A DNA stretch of 64,000 bases from Levilactobacillus angrenensis (GCF_003946085.1 NZ_RHOB01000001.1:1-64000); one strand, 5' to 3'; shown: positions 1-7,830, counted from the stretch's first letter. Made by a program: numbers and translations. Notes: generated by a model from the sequence alone, not told the origin.

Positions 1-2
1 AG

Positions 3-89
3 TTTAATGCTTATAACGAGAAGTCTCTGAAGCGGATCCACCGAGGCTTTAAAGGACTCCAGGACACCTTGGAAGCATCATTTATTTGA
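3..89 (+). CDS. C-terminal end of an unidentified gene (cut by window edge)
   Basis: An open frame enters from the left edge and ends with TGA at 87-89. The 28 visible residues are basic and end in TLEASFI. The KSLKRIHRGF stretch is reminiscent of transposase tails, but too little is present to assign a family. It converges on the beta-helix gene at 144-2240. Confidence is low because no start and no domain can be seen. Confidence 0.3.
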   Translation, partial: FNAYNEKSLKRIHRGFKGLQDTLEASFI

Positions 90-143
90 GTTAGTTACAT
101 ATTATATGTACGAAGGCATTTCATTTACACAAGATTCTTGACG

Positions 144-2240
144 CTACCAGAATGTCTGACCATCTGGTTGTACACCATAGATAGATTGAGAATAAGAACC
201 ATGGGCACTTTCATTACCATTACCACCGTCAGGCATTGTAAAGCGTTGATTATTACTATTAGTCCAAGTGCTGCCAGCACCAACACCTTTAACCCGCATG
301 TTAGAACTGTCGTGAATGTCCTGTGCCTTTTCAGCGACAGTCTTTCCGTCTTGGTTAGCAGGGGTAAGCATTGATGAGTAGGTGTAAATAGTATTGTAAT
401 CAACGTGAATATTGCTCATCGTATGGTTCGAAGCAACATGGAACAGGACGTAAGAAGGTGCGTAGACTAATGCTTTTTCAGTATTTGAGTTTTGCGAAGC
501 GTCAACGTGAACCAATTGTGGATTCATATTAAAGATGGAATTGTTACTAATGTTGAATCCACTGTTGTTGCCCTTAGCACCTTTCTTATAGTTATAGAAC
601 ATAAAGACGTTAGGTGAAACTTGCGTTTTTCGACGCTCAATTTGATTACCAGTCATCGTAATATTTTCAGCAGATGGGAAATGGATAGGAGCGTAAAAAC
701 CATATCCGCCATAATTAGCCGGTTTAGGATCGAGTACTAAACAGTTGTTCATGTTGATATTATTAGGAACCTGAGATACAGCCGCACCTGTGACGTCCGT
801 CACGTGGGTACCCACAGGTTGAGGACCATATTTGGCTAAAGTAGATGCTGAACTATTGGTATAAAGTGGTAAAAACCGACAACTATCAATAAATACATCA
901 TGGGTTGCTACATGACTGTATGCGTGTCCATTGGACGGCTTGGCACTCACACCACCTTCATAGTCGTAATCAGTTTGAATGGCTTCTTTGTAAAAATTGT
1001 TACCTGACAGAGAAGTGGTACTCCCACCAACGCCAATGAAACTGGAATCTTTAACATAAATATGATCAGACCCACCGAGATCTAATGAGTGGCCACCATT
1101 CGCTTCGTTTTGGTCAAATGTACACTTAGTGAAGCTCACGTAATGGCTAGACAAGATGCTGTGAACTAACCGGTAAACATTGCCTCGATCGTCGTTGATG
1201 CCGCGAAAAACGATGTTAGTCCAAGATACATTAGAGACATCGGTGTATAAGAATGCGGCTCCTGAGTGGCCTAGTGTGTCTTCAGTTGATGATGTTGTCC
1301 CCATAAAGGTGGCACCATTGGCCCCAACAAAGGATACATTGGACGTAATGTTTGGCCGGTTAACCATGTAAACACCTGCCGGAACGTTGACAGTTACAAC
1401 GGATGAGTGAGCAAAAGTAAATAGTTTTTGGAATGCAGCATTGTTAGCCGCAATATTATCTTCAGATGTCCCGGAAATAGCACCTAAGTCCTTAACGAAA
1501 TCAATGACTGTCTGGCCGGGTGTTAAACCACCCGTAGATCCACCAGTAGTACCGCCTGTAGTACCACCGGTTGAACCGCCTTGCGAGTAAACCGGGTCAC
1601 CAGGCTTAGAATCAGTCCCATAATAGCGGAATGGGTCAATCGTTGCGTAGGGAACGTAGTAGGTAGCCCCACTGGTGTGAATGTAACGGAACCAGTAGTG
1701 ACCATCAGCCTTGATCTTACCGTTGTAGTAGACGGTTTCGCCAATAGCGAAGCTGTCTACTTTGTTGGCAGTCGTCATGTTCGTGGTATCCCGGCCACGA
1801 GCTGCCTCATCAAAAGTAAATGAGCCACTCTCAACAAGAAGGGTGCCATCAGGGGTTTGTGCAGCCACATTAGCACCTGCTTGGCCCGTCAAGGAGCCTA
1901 AAGACCCAGTCGTAGAACCTGTACCAGTTGAACCAGAGCCGCTAGTAGCGGCCTTAATGGGATCAACCGAATTGGAATCAGTCCCAAAGTATACGCCGGT
2001 GTCAGTATTAGCATAAGGAATGTAACGACGAGTGCCGCTAGCAGCAATATAGGATAACCATAAGTGATTGCCGTTTTTGAGCTTACTATCGTAACTGACG
2101 GACATCCCTACGGTGTACGTAGCGACACCAGAATCACTCATATCGGGTGTATTACGAACACGGCAGTTTGTATTAAAAGTAAAGCTCCCAGAAGCAGTAA
2201 TCTTGTACATGTCTGGGGTGTTGCTTACATCAATAGCCAT
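144..2240 (-). CDS. SH3b-repeat / right-handed beta-helix protein (pectate-lyase-like fold)
   Basis: A 698-residue protein. Two SH3_5-like repeats (about residues 10-90 and 135-215) each contain a SGSFTF strand, a Y..K....GH/NHLW..Y segment and a YIPY/YVPY end. They are separated by Gly/Ser/Thr-rich linkers, the second being a GGTTGG/GGSTGG repeat near residue 225. From about residue 245 onward the sequence has the character of a parallel beta-helix (pectate_lyase_3 type): a VPAGVYMV entry strand, then many short N/S/T-rich rungs such as KCTFDQN, DSSFIG, MNNCLVL and MTGNQIE. The start ATG follows GGAAG at good spacing. No signal peptide is visible, which is odd for an SH3b cell-wall-type protein. 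Known relatives of this architecture act on polysaccharide or sit in phage tail spikes. Here it lies beside a decayed gene and an IS, in an AT-richer stretch, which suggests the end of an acquired exopolysaccharide or prophage locus. The substrate is unknown. Confidence 0.75.
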   Translation of the reverse strand: MAIDVSNTPDMYKITASGSFTFNTNCRVRNTPDMSDSGVATYTVGMSVSYDSKLKNGNHLWLSYIAASGTRRYIPYANTDTGVYFGTDSNSVDPIKAATSGSGSTGTGSTTGSLGSLTGQAGANVAAQTPDGTLLVESGSFTFDEAARGRDTTNMTTANKVDSFAIGETVYYNGKIKADGHYWFRYIHTSGATYYVPYATIDPFRYYGTDSKPGDPVYSQGGSTGGTTGGTTGGSTGGLTPGQTVIDFVKDLGAISGTSEDNIAANNAAFQKLFTFAHSSVVTVNVPAGVYMVNRPNITSNVSFVGANGATFMGTTSSTEDTLGHSGAAFLYTDVSNVSWTNIVFRGINDDRGNVYRLVHSILSSHYVSFTKCTFDQNEANGGHSLDLGGSDHIYVKDSSFIGVGGSTTSLSGNNFYKEAIQTDYDYEGGVSAKPSNGHAYSHVATHDVFIDSCRFLPLYTNSSASTLAKYGPQPVGTHVTDVTGAAVSQVPNNINMNNCLVLDPKPANYGGYGFYAPIHFPSAENITMTGNQIERRKTQVSPNVFMFYNYKKGAKGNNSGFNISNNSIFNMNPQLVHVDASQNSNTEKALVYAPSYVLFHVASNHTMSNIHVDYNTIYTYSSMLTPANQDGKTVAEKAQDIHDSSNMRVKGVGAGSTWTNSNNQRFTMPDGGNGNESAHGSYSQSIYGVQPDGQTFW

Positions 2241-2277
2241 AATATAAAATCTTCCTTCATAATTTTTTGTATAAAAA

Positions 2278-2300
2278 AAGCCGTCTAGATAGACGACTGA
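2278..2300 (-). terminator. Rho-independent terminator
   Basis: A 7-bp stem with one G-T pair (arms at 2279-2285 and 2292-2298) is followed on the minus strand by a run of seven T. It sits about 40 bp upstream of the beta-helix gene, so it would terminate an upstream minus-strand unit that has since been eroded, or act as an attenuator for the beta-helix gene. Confidence 0.6.
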
Positions 2301-2461
2301 TTGTTAGTACCTAAAATTTAGAGAGACCAGATTTACCGCTAGCAAGTATAAGTAGCTCCCTTTGTTTTTTGGTACAATACCATAATATGATGGAATCAAA
2401 GGGTTTAACTGCAGGCAAACTGCAGGTTCACTGAAATATAGCAGCAAACTTACTGAAGAAA

Positions 2462-2505
2462 CAACAAAGCAGCTACTTGAGGGGCTTCAAGTAGCTGCTT
2501 TGTTG
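2462..2505 (-). terminator. Perfect 19-bp hairpin, probable terminator
   Basis: Arms 2462-2480 and 2487-2505 are perfect reverse complements with a 6-nt loop (GGGGCT read on the plus strand). On the minus strand the stem is followed by TTTCTTC. It lies just after the stop of the truncated reading frame at 2548, so termination of that gene is the simplest reading. The perfect 19-bp arm is longer than usual for a terminator. Confidence 0.6.
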
Positions 2506-2547
2506 AGTAACATGTAAAAATAAAGATCCATAATAAGGCATTGACGA

Positions 2548-2745
2548 TTACTTCTGTACCACCAAGTTTCGAGGACAAATAATAGCGAATTCCCAAAGTG
2601 CTTTTTTCAGATAATTAGCGTAGGTTTTCTCTGAAATAAAACCCCGATCGTACTTTTCTGCTAGTTCGCTGCAAGTCTTCTTAACGGTCCAGTTGTTTAT
2701 CCAACGGAAAAGTAAAAGATCTGAGAGTAGTGCAGATGGCGCAGC
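2548..2745 (-). pseudogene. 3' remnant of an unidentified gene, truncated by an IS end
   Basis: Reading the minus strand back from TAA at 2548-2550 gives about 64 open codons, ending in a TGA that lies inside the IS end. The peptide includes LLLFRWINNWTVKKT, the helix CSELAEKYDRGFISEKTY and a C-terminus AIICPRNLVVQK. No start exists. The frame stops exactly where the IS terminus begins (2746), so the 5' part was lost when the element inserted or recombined. Function is not recognisable. Position beside the beta-helix gene suggests a former shared locus. Confidence 0.5.
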
Positions 2746-3456
2746 TCCGTGTCAAGTAGACAATCAAATAATTAAAATTGTTTAGGCAATTTTCTTGAGG
2801 GCATGATTCCGGTATTCGACCGGAGTCATGCCCTTTAAGGTTGGCTGACGACGTGAATGGTTATACCAATCCATGAAATCGCTAACCATCATTGTGACTT
2901 CTTCCAACGATAACGGATTTTCAAAGTCAAAATATTCGGTCTTCATGTGGCTCCACAAACTTTCCGCCGGACTATTATCGCCTGGTGTTCCTGGGCGGGA
3001 CATGCTATGTCTCACTCCAGCCCCAGCTAAGACCGTGTTATATTTTCCAGACGTATAACTAGATTCTTGATCACTATGAAGAATCTTGGGCTTAACACCA
3101 TTATTAGCTAAGATTGCCTTATTGAAGGTGTCGGTCACTAAAGTTGCTGTTTCCGTTGGCTCAATTGACCACGCAATGACGCTGTGGTCATAGAGATCCT
3201 TAATGGCACTGACTCGAATCTTGCCGCCATGTTTAACACCATATTGAAGTTCACTACAGTCGGTCACCCAAACTTGATTAGGTCCTTCTGGATTAAAGTC
3301 ATGTTTCGCATCAGCTGTGAGTAATCTATTGCCAAGAATGTATTCTTTACGTTCCGCCTTACGGTCGTGCTTAGCGACTAGAATAGAAGCGACAATGTTA
3401 TTTTCACGCATCAAGCGTCGAATTCTACCATGATACGCTGTTTCATTGTTCACAAA
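2746..3456 (-). mobile_element. Truncated IS3-family insertion sequence
   Basis: The element runs from the 16-mer TCCGTGTCAAGTAGAC at 2746-2761 (3' side of the transposase) to about 3456, where it abuts the Shine-Dalgarno sequence of the WYL gene. OrfA, the N-terminal part of OrfB and the other terminal repeat are missing. The same 16-mer occurs in the same orientation at 5007-5022, so IS-mediated rearrangement probably shaped the region 2.7-5.0 kb. Confidence 0.7.
2782..3453 (-). pseudogene. IS3-family transposase OrfB, 5'-truncated
   Basis: 223 residues of the OrfB (InsK/IS150-like) protein. It begins at the ..YHGRIRRLMRENN segment that normally follows the HTH_21 region, so roughly the first 50-70 residues are gone. 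The DDE integrase core is intact: first Asp in VTDCSEL, second in LHSDQESSYTS, and Glu in GDNSPAESLWSHMK. The tail WYNHSRRQPTLKGMTPVEYR is typical of the family. The apparent GTG start at 3453 lies at the truncation junction and is probably fortuitous. The element is likely immobile on its own. Confidence 0.85.
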
Positions 3457-3467
3457 GGAGGGGTTCC

Positions 3468-4415
3468 ATGAACGCCGCTTACCGCCAACTCACGATTTTT
3501 CAATTACTGCTGACCGGTCATACCGTGGCTAAAGCCCAATTGGCTGAAAAATTTGGCGTCAGTTCCCGCATGATTCAGCGTGATCTCAGCCAGATTCGCC
3601 AGTTCATTGCCGACCAACAACTCTTCTATCAACTCCATTATCACCGCCAATCCGGCGGCTATCAGCTAGAGGCGACCCCGGCGCCCATTTCCAAGCAGGC
3701 CCTCCTGCTTCTGATCAAGATTGCTCTCGCCAGTCGCTCACTGACCAAGGCGGAAATGTCACGGACGATTGATGGTCTCCTCCAGCTGATTTCGCCGGCA
3801 GATCAAGCCGAGATTCGGCCCATCATCAAAAATGAGCGTTTCTATTATCAGCCAGTCCATCACGGCCAGCCGCTACTAAAGACCGTCTGGGAGCTCAGTC
3901 GCTTCATCAGCCAGCAACAGACCATCGTCATCACCTATCAGCGGCAACACCGTGAGATCGTGACGCGGACGATTTTGCCGGAAGCCATTATCTTTTCCGA
4001 ATACTACTTTTACGTCATCGCCTATAATGCGAAGTACCACAGCAATCTCTTCTACCGCGTCGACCGGATTCATCAGCTCCACACCACCAACCAGGCGCCC
4101 ATCACCCGCACGCGAGCCGAGCGCTTCGAGGACGGTGAGATGCGCCAACTGGTCCACTACATGCAGCCGGGCAAGAAGATCACCCTCCGTTTTAAATTCT
4201 GGGGCATCGTGGAGGCCGCCCTCGACCGCTTTCCAACGGCCACCGTCATCGACCGGTACCCCGACGAAGGCGCCGTCCTGATCGAAGCGACCGCCTTTGA
4301 CCGTGGCGCGCAGATGTGGCTATTGAGCCAGGGTGCACAGGTCCAGGTCCTGGCGCCGGCGGAATTCGTGACGCATCTACGAACCGAGCTACAGCGGATG
4401 CTGGCGCGTTATTAA
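3468..4415 (+). CDS. WYL-domain transcriptional regulator with DeoR-type HTH
   Basis: A 315-residue regulator. Residues about 1-60 form an HTH_11-type winged helix (AKAQLAEKFGVSSRMIQRDLSQIR). The central part, about 130-220, is a WYL-like ligand domain (VITYQRQHREIVTRTILPEAIIFSEYYFYVIAYN). The C-terminal part, about 230-310, matches the WCX extension (TLRFKFWGIVEAALDRFP). Such proteins sense nucleic acid or nucleotide ligands and regulate nearby stress or defence genes. Here no partner gene is adjacent: an IS remnant abuts the upstream side and a terminator follows. A strong AAAGGAGGGG precedes the ATG. Its native promoter and neighbour may have been removed by the IS. Confidence 0.8.
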   Translation: MNAAYRQLTIFQLLLTGHTVAKAQLAEKFGVSSRMIQRDLSQIRQFIADQQLFYQLHYHRQSGGYQLEATPAPISKQALLLLIKIALASRSLTKAEMSRTIDGLLQLISPADQAEIRPIIKNERFYYQPVHHGQPLLKTVWELSRFISQQQTIVITYQRQHREIVTRTILPEAIIFSEYYFYVIAYNAKYHSNLFYRVDRIHQLHTTNQAPITRTRAERFEDGEMRQLVHYMQPGKKITLRFKFWGIVEAALDRFPTATVIDRYPDEGAVLIEATAFDRGAQMWLLSQGAQVQVLAPAEFVTHLRTELQRMLARY

Positions 4416-4483
4416 TGCCGGTTTCGTTGCCAGTACCCCCTGCTTGAACGCCTGCGCGAGTCGGTGCTGGTCCCAAGTATGCT

Positions 4484-4531
4484 AAAAAACACCAGCCACA
4501 TTTCCCGTTAGAAATCTGACTGGTGTTTTTT
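4484..4531. terminator. Bidirectional rho-independent terminator
   Basis: ACACCAG and CTGGTGT arms are flanked by A6 on the left and T6 on the right, about 70 bp after the WYL stop. It can serve the WYL gene on plus and the Mor-type gene on minus. Confidence 0.75.
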
Positions 4532-4627
4532 CCTGTGCCTCTTCGACCAACGATTGTCGCTTGTCATCAGCGGCCATTTAAAAACCGGGTGACCAACTGC
4601 CTTGCCGGCAACCCGCTCTATGTATAG

Positions 4628-4900
4628 CTACTGCTTATCCGCCGTAGCTTCCCGATGGTTCTGAATAATCTGGCGGATCCAACGCTGAGAGTATTCGTAC
4701 TTTTTCGTCAGCTCTGCCAGGTTGTGGCCGTCGTATTCCTTGACGATTTGGGCTGCGACCTTATCACGATTGTATAGCCGCATGGGAAATGAAATCTGGC
4801 GACCGCGGTACATTTAATAGATTTCCTCAGTTAACTTCTCACCCACTAAATCGTAAAGTTGCGCGTATGATTCTTGCAGTAAATCCGTTCGCATTACCAT
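4628..4900 (-). pseudogene. Mor-type transcription activator, split by an in-frame stop
   Basis: Minus-strand reading from ATG 4898-4900 (preceded by AGGAG) gives a 28-residue N-terminal piece ending ..GEKLTEEIY, then TAA at 4814-4816. The ATG at 4811-4813 follows directly and continues in the same frame for 61 residues (MYRGRQISFPMRLYN...). Joined, the two halves make the about 90-residue protein typical of small Mor (phage Mu middle-operon regulator)-like activators of lactobacilli, with a C-terminal HTH (LAELTKKYEYSQRWIRQII). One substitution, for instance AAA to TAA, would explain the break. The TAAATG junction could still allow translational reinitiation, so a two-peptide product is possible. 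A nonsense-mutated gene is more likely. Confidence 0.65.
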
Positions 4901-5006
4901 GTCGCATTCTCCTAACCAAATGTTTTTCGCCTTTATAGCGTAATAAAGGTGTCCGGCCCGCAAAACTGCGTTAGACCTGACACCTATAAGGTATTCTTGG
5001 CGCGGT

Positions 5007-5022
5007 TCCGTGTCAAGTAGAC
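5007..5022. repeat. Solitary copy of the IS3-type terminus
   Basis: Exact repeat of the 16-mer at 2746-2761 (TCCGTGTCAAGTAGAC), without transposase nearby. It is flanked by an inverted pair ATTCTTGG (4993-5000) and CCAAGAAT (5050-5057). It looks like an IS scar upstream of the amidase gene. The interval 4901-5127 otherwise holds only the amidase upstream region. Confidence 0.55.
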
Positions 5023-5127
5023 TTCCTGGGACCTACAACGTAGACTACCAAGAATCAGCAACTTGGCGTATACTTAATTCTGTTAACCAGCTGGACTGGT
5101 AATTAATTTAATTAAGGAGAATGACAT

Positions 5128-5829
5128 ATGCGTAAATGGAAAATCGGTTTAGTGGCCGCCCTACTGTGCCTGCCGTTAGCGTTGGGCACCGTCTCAGCCT
5201 CAGCCAAGACCACGACGGCCAAAACGACCACTGTCAAAACGACTAAAGTCGCTAAGCAGACTAAAGCGGCCAAGAAGATGACTCCGAAGAAACACTACCT
5301 CATCGTCATGGGGCACGGTGCCGGCGATCCTGGTGCCCGGGGCAACGGCACGACCGAAGCCCACTTCTTGCGGCACTACATGTTACCGCAACTCCGCAAG
5401 TACGCCAAGAAGGTTACCAACGCCAAGATCACCTTCTACAATCCCAAGCGTAACCTGGTCAGCGATACCCTTTACCACCACAAGGGCTCTTACAAATTGA
5501 GCAAGAAGACCACGGTCATCATGTTCCATTTGGACGCCCCTGCCGGTCACGGTGGTCACGTCATCATTCATAAGAAGCACCCAACGGCTCGCGACAAGCG
5601 CCTGGCCAAGGTCATCAAGAAGTATGTGGGCTTGAACCGGGCTTACAACGGCTACAGCTTCCGGACCAACCTGCGGAACTGCAACGTGTTACGTCGCCGC
5701 GGCATCGACTACAGCCTAGTCGAATCCGGCTTCATCACCAACAAGACTGACGTCAAGCACCTGAAGAAGCACATGGCTAAAATTGCCAAGGCTGACATCG
5801 AAGCCATTACGAACGAACAGATCAAGTAA
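5128..5829 (+). CDS. Secreted N-acetylmuramoyl-L-alanine amidase (Amidase_3 fold)
   Basis: 233 residues with a signal peptide (MRKWK, a hydrophobic core, then SASAK at about residue 27) and a Lys/Thr-rich spacer to about residue 55. The catalytic domain starts at YLIVMGHGAGDPGARGNGTTEA, which has the Amidase_3 hallmarks: the first zinc His in GHG and Glu in TTEA. The next metal His is in VIMFHLDA, and the closing motif is LVESGFITNKTDVKHL. This family hydrolyses the amide bond between muramic acid and the stem peptide. The protein lacks a recognisable wall-binding domain, but the very basic composition (pI clearly above 10) could hold it to wall polymers. Start ATG follows AAGGAG. It is monocistronic. 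Confidence 0.88.
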   Translation: MRKWKIGLVAALLCLPLALGTVSASAKTTTAKTTTVKTTKVAKQTKAAKKMTPKKHYLIVMGHGAGDPGARGNGTTEAHFLRHYMLPQLRKYAKKVTNAKITFYNPKRNLVSDTLYHHKGSYKLSKKTTVIMFHLDAPAGHGGHVIIHKKHPTARDKRLAKVIKKYVGLNRAYNGYSFRTNLRNCNVLRRRGIDYSLVESGFITNKTDVKHLKKHMAKIAKADIEAITNEQIK

Positions 5830-5865
5830 TCATCAAACTGGTGGTTACTAACGACTAGGGGTTGC

Positions 5866-6092
5866 GCTGGCCGCCTACCGTTCGGCAAGGGGACTGGAGC
5901 GCGGTGGGCGGACCGCGCCTGAGAAGCGGTCTCGGCCGCGCTTTGAGCCGAAAGTCCCGCTCCTCAGGCTGGAGGTGTTCCCCAGAGCAGGCGGAACCCT
6001 GGCTGACGCAGGCCCGGTTTCACTAGTTCTGGTGGACAAAACGCTATCGCTCCGGGAGTCAAGGCATTAATTCAGCTTTCAACCTTTAGTAA
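5866..6092 (+). repeat. Dispersed intergenic repeat, family A (full-type copy)
   Basis: A non-coding stretch holding three recurring modules: GCTGGCCGCCTACC.. with GCGGTGGGCGGACCG; GAAGCGGTCTCGGCC..TTTGAGCC; and a block of about 125 bp from CCTCAGGCTGGAGGTGTTCC to CAGCTTTCAACCTTTAG. The last block is almost identical to 28183-28315. Related or partial copies lie at 6668-6760, 7676-7730, 15345-15485 (reverse), 25318-25512 and 54175-54287. No ORF is conserved between copies. The rest of the gap to 6262 shows nothing else recognisable. Confidence 0.75.
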
Positions 6093-6262
6093 CTTACTTA
6101 AATCATCTCAAGAAGTCTGGGCCACCCGTGCTCAGACTTTTTTCATTTAGCACGCTTTTGGGTTGGCCCCCTTACCAACCTATGCCTGGCCAACGCCGCT
6201 GACGCCCTAGCCTGCTAGACTATCCTTCAGGCAAGACTTTTTTACGCAAGGGGGCGTGGTTC

Positions 6263-6586
6263 ATGGCATACGTTTACTTGGGGACGGCCATTATTGGCGA
6301 ATTGATCGGCACCAATCTCTTGAAAGCTGCGGCGGGATTCACCCGTTTTTGGCCCGCGGTGGGAGCATTACTGGCGTACGGGCTGTGTTTTTTCTTTCTT
6401 TCGTTAGCCATGAAGCAAATCGACTTGAACGTGGCCTACGCCATCTGGGCCGGCATCGGCATCGTGGTCACCACAGTGCTGGCCGTCCTGTTGTGGCACG
6501 AGCCGCTGAACTTTGCCAGTTTACTAGGGACCGCGCTGGTCATCTTGGGCGTAGTCATTTTAAATTTGTACGGGCCCAGCCACTGA
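6263..6586 (+). CDS. Small multidrug resistance (SMR) family exporter
   Basis: 107 residues with four predicted membrane helices. The first helix carries the essential membrane Glu in AIIGELIGTNLLK (Glu at about residue 13). The second half has the family pattern DLNVAYAIWAGIGIV and a C-terminal GTALVILGVVILNL. SMR proteins work as antiparallel dimers that exchange protons for cationic drugs, quaternary ammonium compounds or guanidinium. Guanidinium (Gdx) exporters usually read G..E.......K, which is close to this sequence, so the substrate class is not certain. Start ATG follows AAGGGGG. No guanidine riboswitch is recognisable upstream. The gene stands alone between repeats. Confidence 0.88.
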   Translation: MAYVYLGTAIIGELIGTNLLKAAAGFTRFWPAVGALLAYGLCFFFLSLAMKQIDLNVAYAIWAGIGIVVTTVLAVLLWHEPLNFASLLGTALVILGVVILNLYGPSH

Positions 6587-6599
6587 AAAAGTGTGACGA

Positions 6600-6760
6600 C
6601 AAGCGGTTAACTGTTAAGCGGAACCAGTTGCCGGTTGGCGCACGTTTCAGCCATGAGGCCACTGTGAGACGTGTTTCTCAACTCAAAGCGAGGTGTCGAG
6701 ACCGCTCTTTAGCTCGCCCGTCACGACGAGTAGGAACCATTGGACGCCAGACACGTGAGC
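6600..6760 (-). repeat. Repeat family B (reverse) plus family A fragment
   Basis: Read on the minus strand, 6600-6655 contains GGCTGAAACGTGCGCCAAC and GGTTCCGCTTAA, the core of repeat family B found at 12546, 51266, 63618 and 7760. At 6680-6725 the block CTCAAAGCGAGGTGTCGAGACCG is the same as in the copy at 15345. It follows directly after the SMR gene and contains no gene. Confidence 0.6.
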
Positions 6761-6875
6761 GACTAGCCACCGAGTTTATTCGATGGTAATTGACTCGTTT
6801 CAGTACCGAATTTCTGACGATTTAATGGCCATCACTAACAAGGATGGTTAGCTGGCACGATGTAAATGACAAGTC

Positions 6876-6917
6876 AAAGAGACCAAGCCCCGTCGAAAAC
6901 GGTTGCTTGGTCTCTTT
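6876..6917. terminator. Strong 13-bp hairpin between SMR gene and ABC relic
   Basis: Arms AAAGAGACCAAGC (6876-6888) and GCTTGGTCTCTTT (6905-6917) are perfectly complementary. U-tracts are weak on both sides, so it may be a bidirectional terminator or a stable 3' end. Confidence 0.6.
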
Positions 6918-6956
6918 GTAGAGCTATTGCGTTCACGATAGCACCAATCCTAGCAA

Positions 6957-7403
6957 TTACAACTTAATGATAAAGTGAAGCTTGACTGCCCCAATACCAA
7001 CATTTGCACCGTTATAGATAGACTCGTAAGCTTGATCAATTATCATCTTTCCTTCAATAGAATCAATATTCTTCTGGGGCCAAGAAAAAATTATTTTTGA
7101 AAAAATGGGAACGTAGTCAAATCGAAAGTCAAAAGTCAGTTGGGCAATTTTACCCTGAAAATAAATTCCTATGATATGAGCCCCATAAATAAGCAAGCTT
7201 AAAATCGCTACTGTGGTTAAAACAATTACTATACTAGATTCTGGTTGAACAACAATCTTTGCAGCATACGCTGGTATTACTGTTATTCCAACTGTGTACA
7301 AAATGTCAGTAACCATCAATACCAGTAATAGCGAATAAAAGCTCCGAGAAAATTTCTTTAAAAATATTTTTAAAATGAATTTCCAATTATCTGTTTTCCT
7401 CAT
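6957..7403 (-). pseudogene. N-terminal membrane fragment of an ABC exporter
   Basis: 148 residues resembling the first part of an ABC_membrane exporter subunit. There is a basic N-terminus (MRKTDNWKFILKIFLKKF), two to three hydrophobic helices and the typical YFQGKIAQLTFDFRFDYVPIFSKII cytoplasmic segment. The normal protein continues through helices 3-6 and an ATPase of about 230 residues, but this frame ends after about residue 140 with a short unrelated tail, so the ATP-binding half is missing. It is AT-rich with codon use unlike the neighbours. Together with the two overlapping micro-ORFs just upstream it looks like the residue of a peptide or bacteriocin export operon. Confidence 0.6.
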
Positions 7404-7407
7404 GACA

Positions 7408-7542
7408 TCACCCTATTTGACAAGGAAGGTTTGGCGATACTGTTCTACTTTGCTTTTTTTGAAAATGAATAATATTCAGCCCTTTATCATACTTAATCAT
7501 TTCAACATTAAGTCCTGCGATAATTGAATCAGGGAATTTCAT
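7408..7542 (-). CDS. 44-residue micro-ORF in the AT-rich island
   Basis: ATG 7540-7542 to TGA 7408-7410, ending five bases before the ABC fragment starts. The peptide begins MKFPDSIIAGLNVEMIKYDKG and ends NLPCQIG. It has no obvious leader motif. The close spacing with both neighbours (its start overlaps the 3' end of the ORF at 7529-7660 in another frame) is typical of a compact operon. No family is recognised. It may be a fragment of a maturation protein. Confidence 0.3.
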   Translation of the reverse strand: MKFPDSIIAGLNVEMIKYDKGLNIIHFQKKQSRTVSPNLPCQIG

Positions 7543-7660
7543 TTAACGTCCCCGCCAATATAAAAAACTTGATAGTAAAATCCACCAATATCGCTCTAGA
7601 ATCTAATGGATATTCAATTATCAACGGGTAAAAAATATTGTTAACTAACACTGTCAGCAT
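7529..7660 (-). CDS. 43-residue micro-ORF in the AT-rich island
   Basis: ATG 7658-7660 to TGA 7529-7531, preceded by AGG only. Sequence begins MLTVLVNNIFYPLIIEYPLD and ends FFILAGTLNEIP. The frame stays open upstream until repeat family A begins at about 7676, so the ORF may be the tail of a larger gene cut by the repeat. It is partly hydrophobic. No function assigned. Confidence 0.28.
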   Translation of the reverse strand: MLTVLVNNIFYPLIIEYPLDSRAILVDFTIKFFILAGTLNEIP

Positions 7661-7675
7661 CCTAGTGAGAGACCA

Positions 7676-7830
7676 GCTGGTTTTATCAGGCTTCAAGGCA
7701 AACCGGAAGACCGCTTCTCAGGCTGGAGGCGCCTGGGACAAAACCTCCTAGGCGCGTTCGCTTCACCTTTACATAGCTGAAACCTGCGCTAAATGGCAAC
7801 TGGTTCCACTCTCTTTTCTTTCGTCGCCCA
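7676..7830 (+). repeat. Composite of repeat families A and B
   Basis: 7676-7730 carries the family A block (GGCTTCAAGGCAAACCGGAAG..CTCAGGCTGGAGG). 7734-7742 is TGGGACAAA, the left end of family B, followed by TAGCTGAAACCTGCGC and GGCAACTGGTTCC. The right end has decayed (CCACTCTCTTTT instead of TTTGTCCCACTC). There is no gene between 7661 and 8135. Confidence 0.6.

Noticed and set aside
3876-4157. Minus-strand ORF inside the WYL gene
   Set aside because: It is the antisense frame of a well-supported protein with domain motifs; no ribosome site and no family pattern.
4991-5058. Possible second intact insertion sequence upstream of the amidase gene
   Set aside because: Only one 16-bp end and a short inverted pair are present; no transposase sequence lies between or next to them.
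6256-6789. 177-codon plus-strand frame overlapping the SMR gene
   Set aside because: It runs through the SMR gene in another frame and then through repeat sequence; composition is Arg/His-rich and not protein-like.
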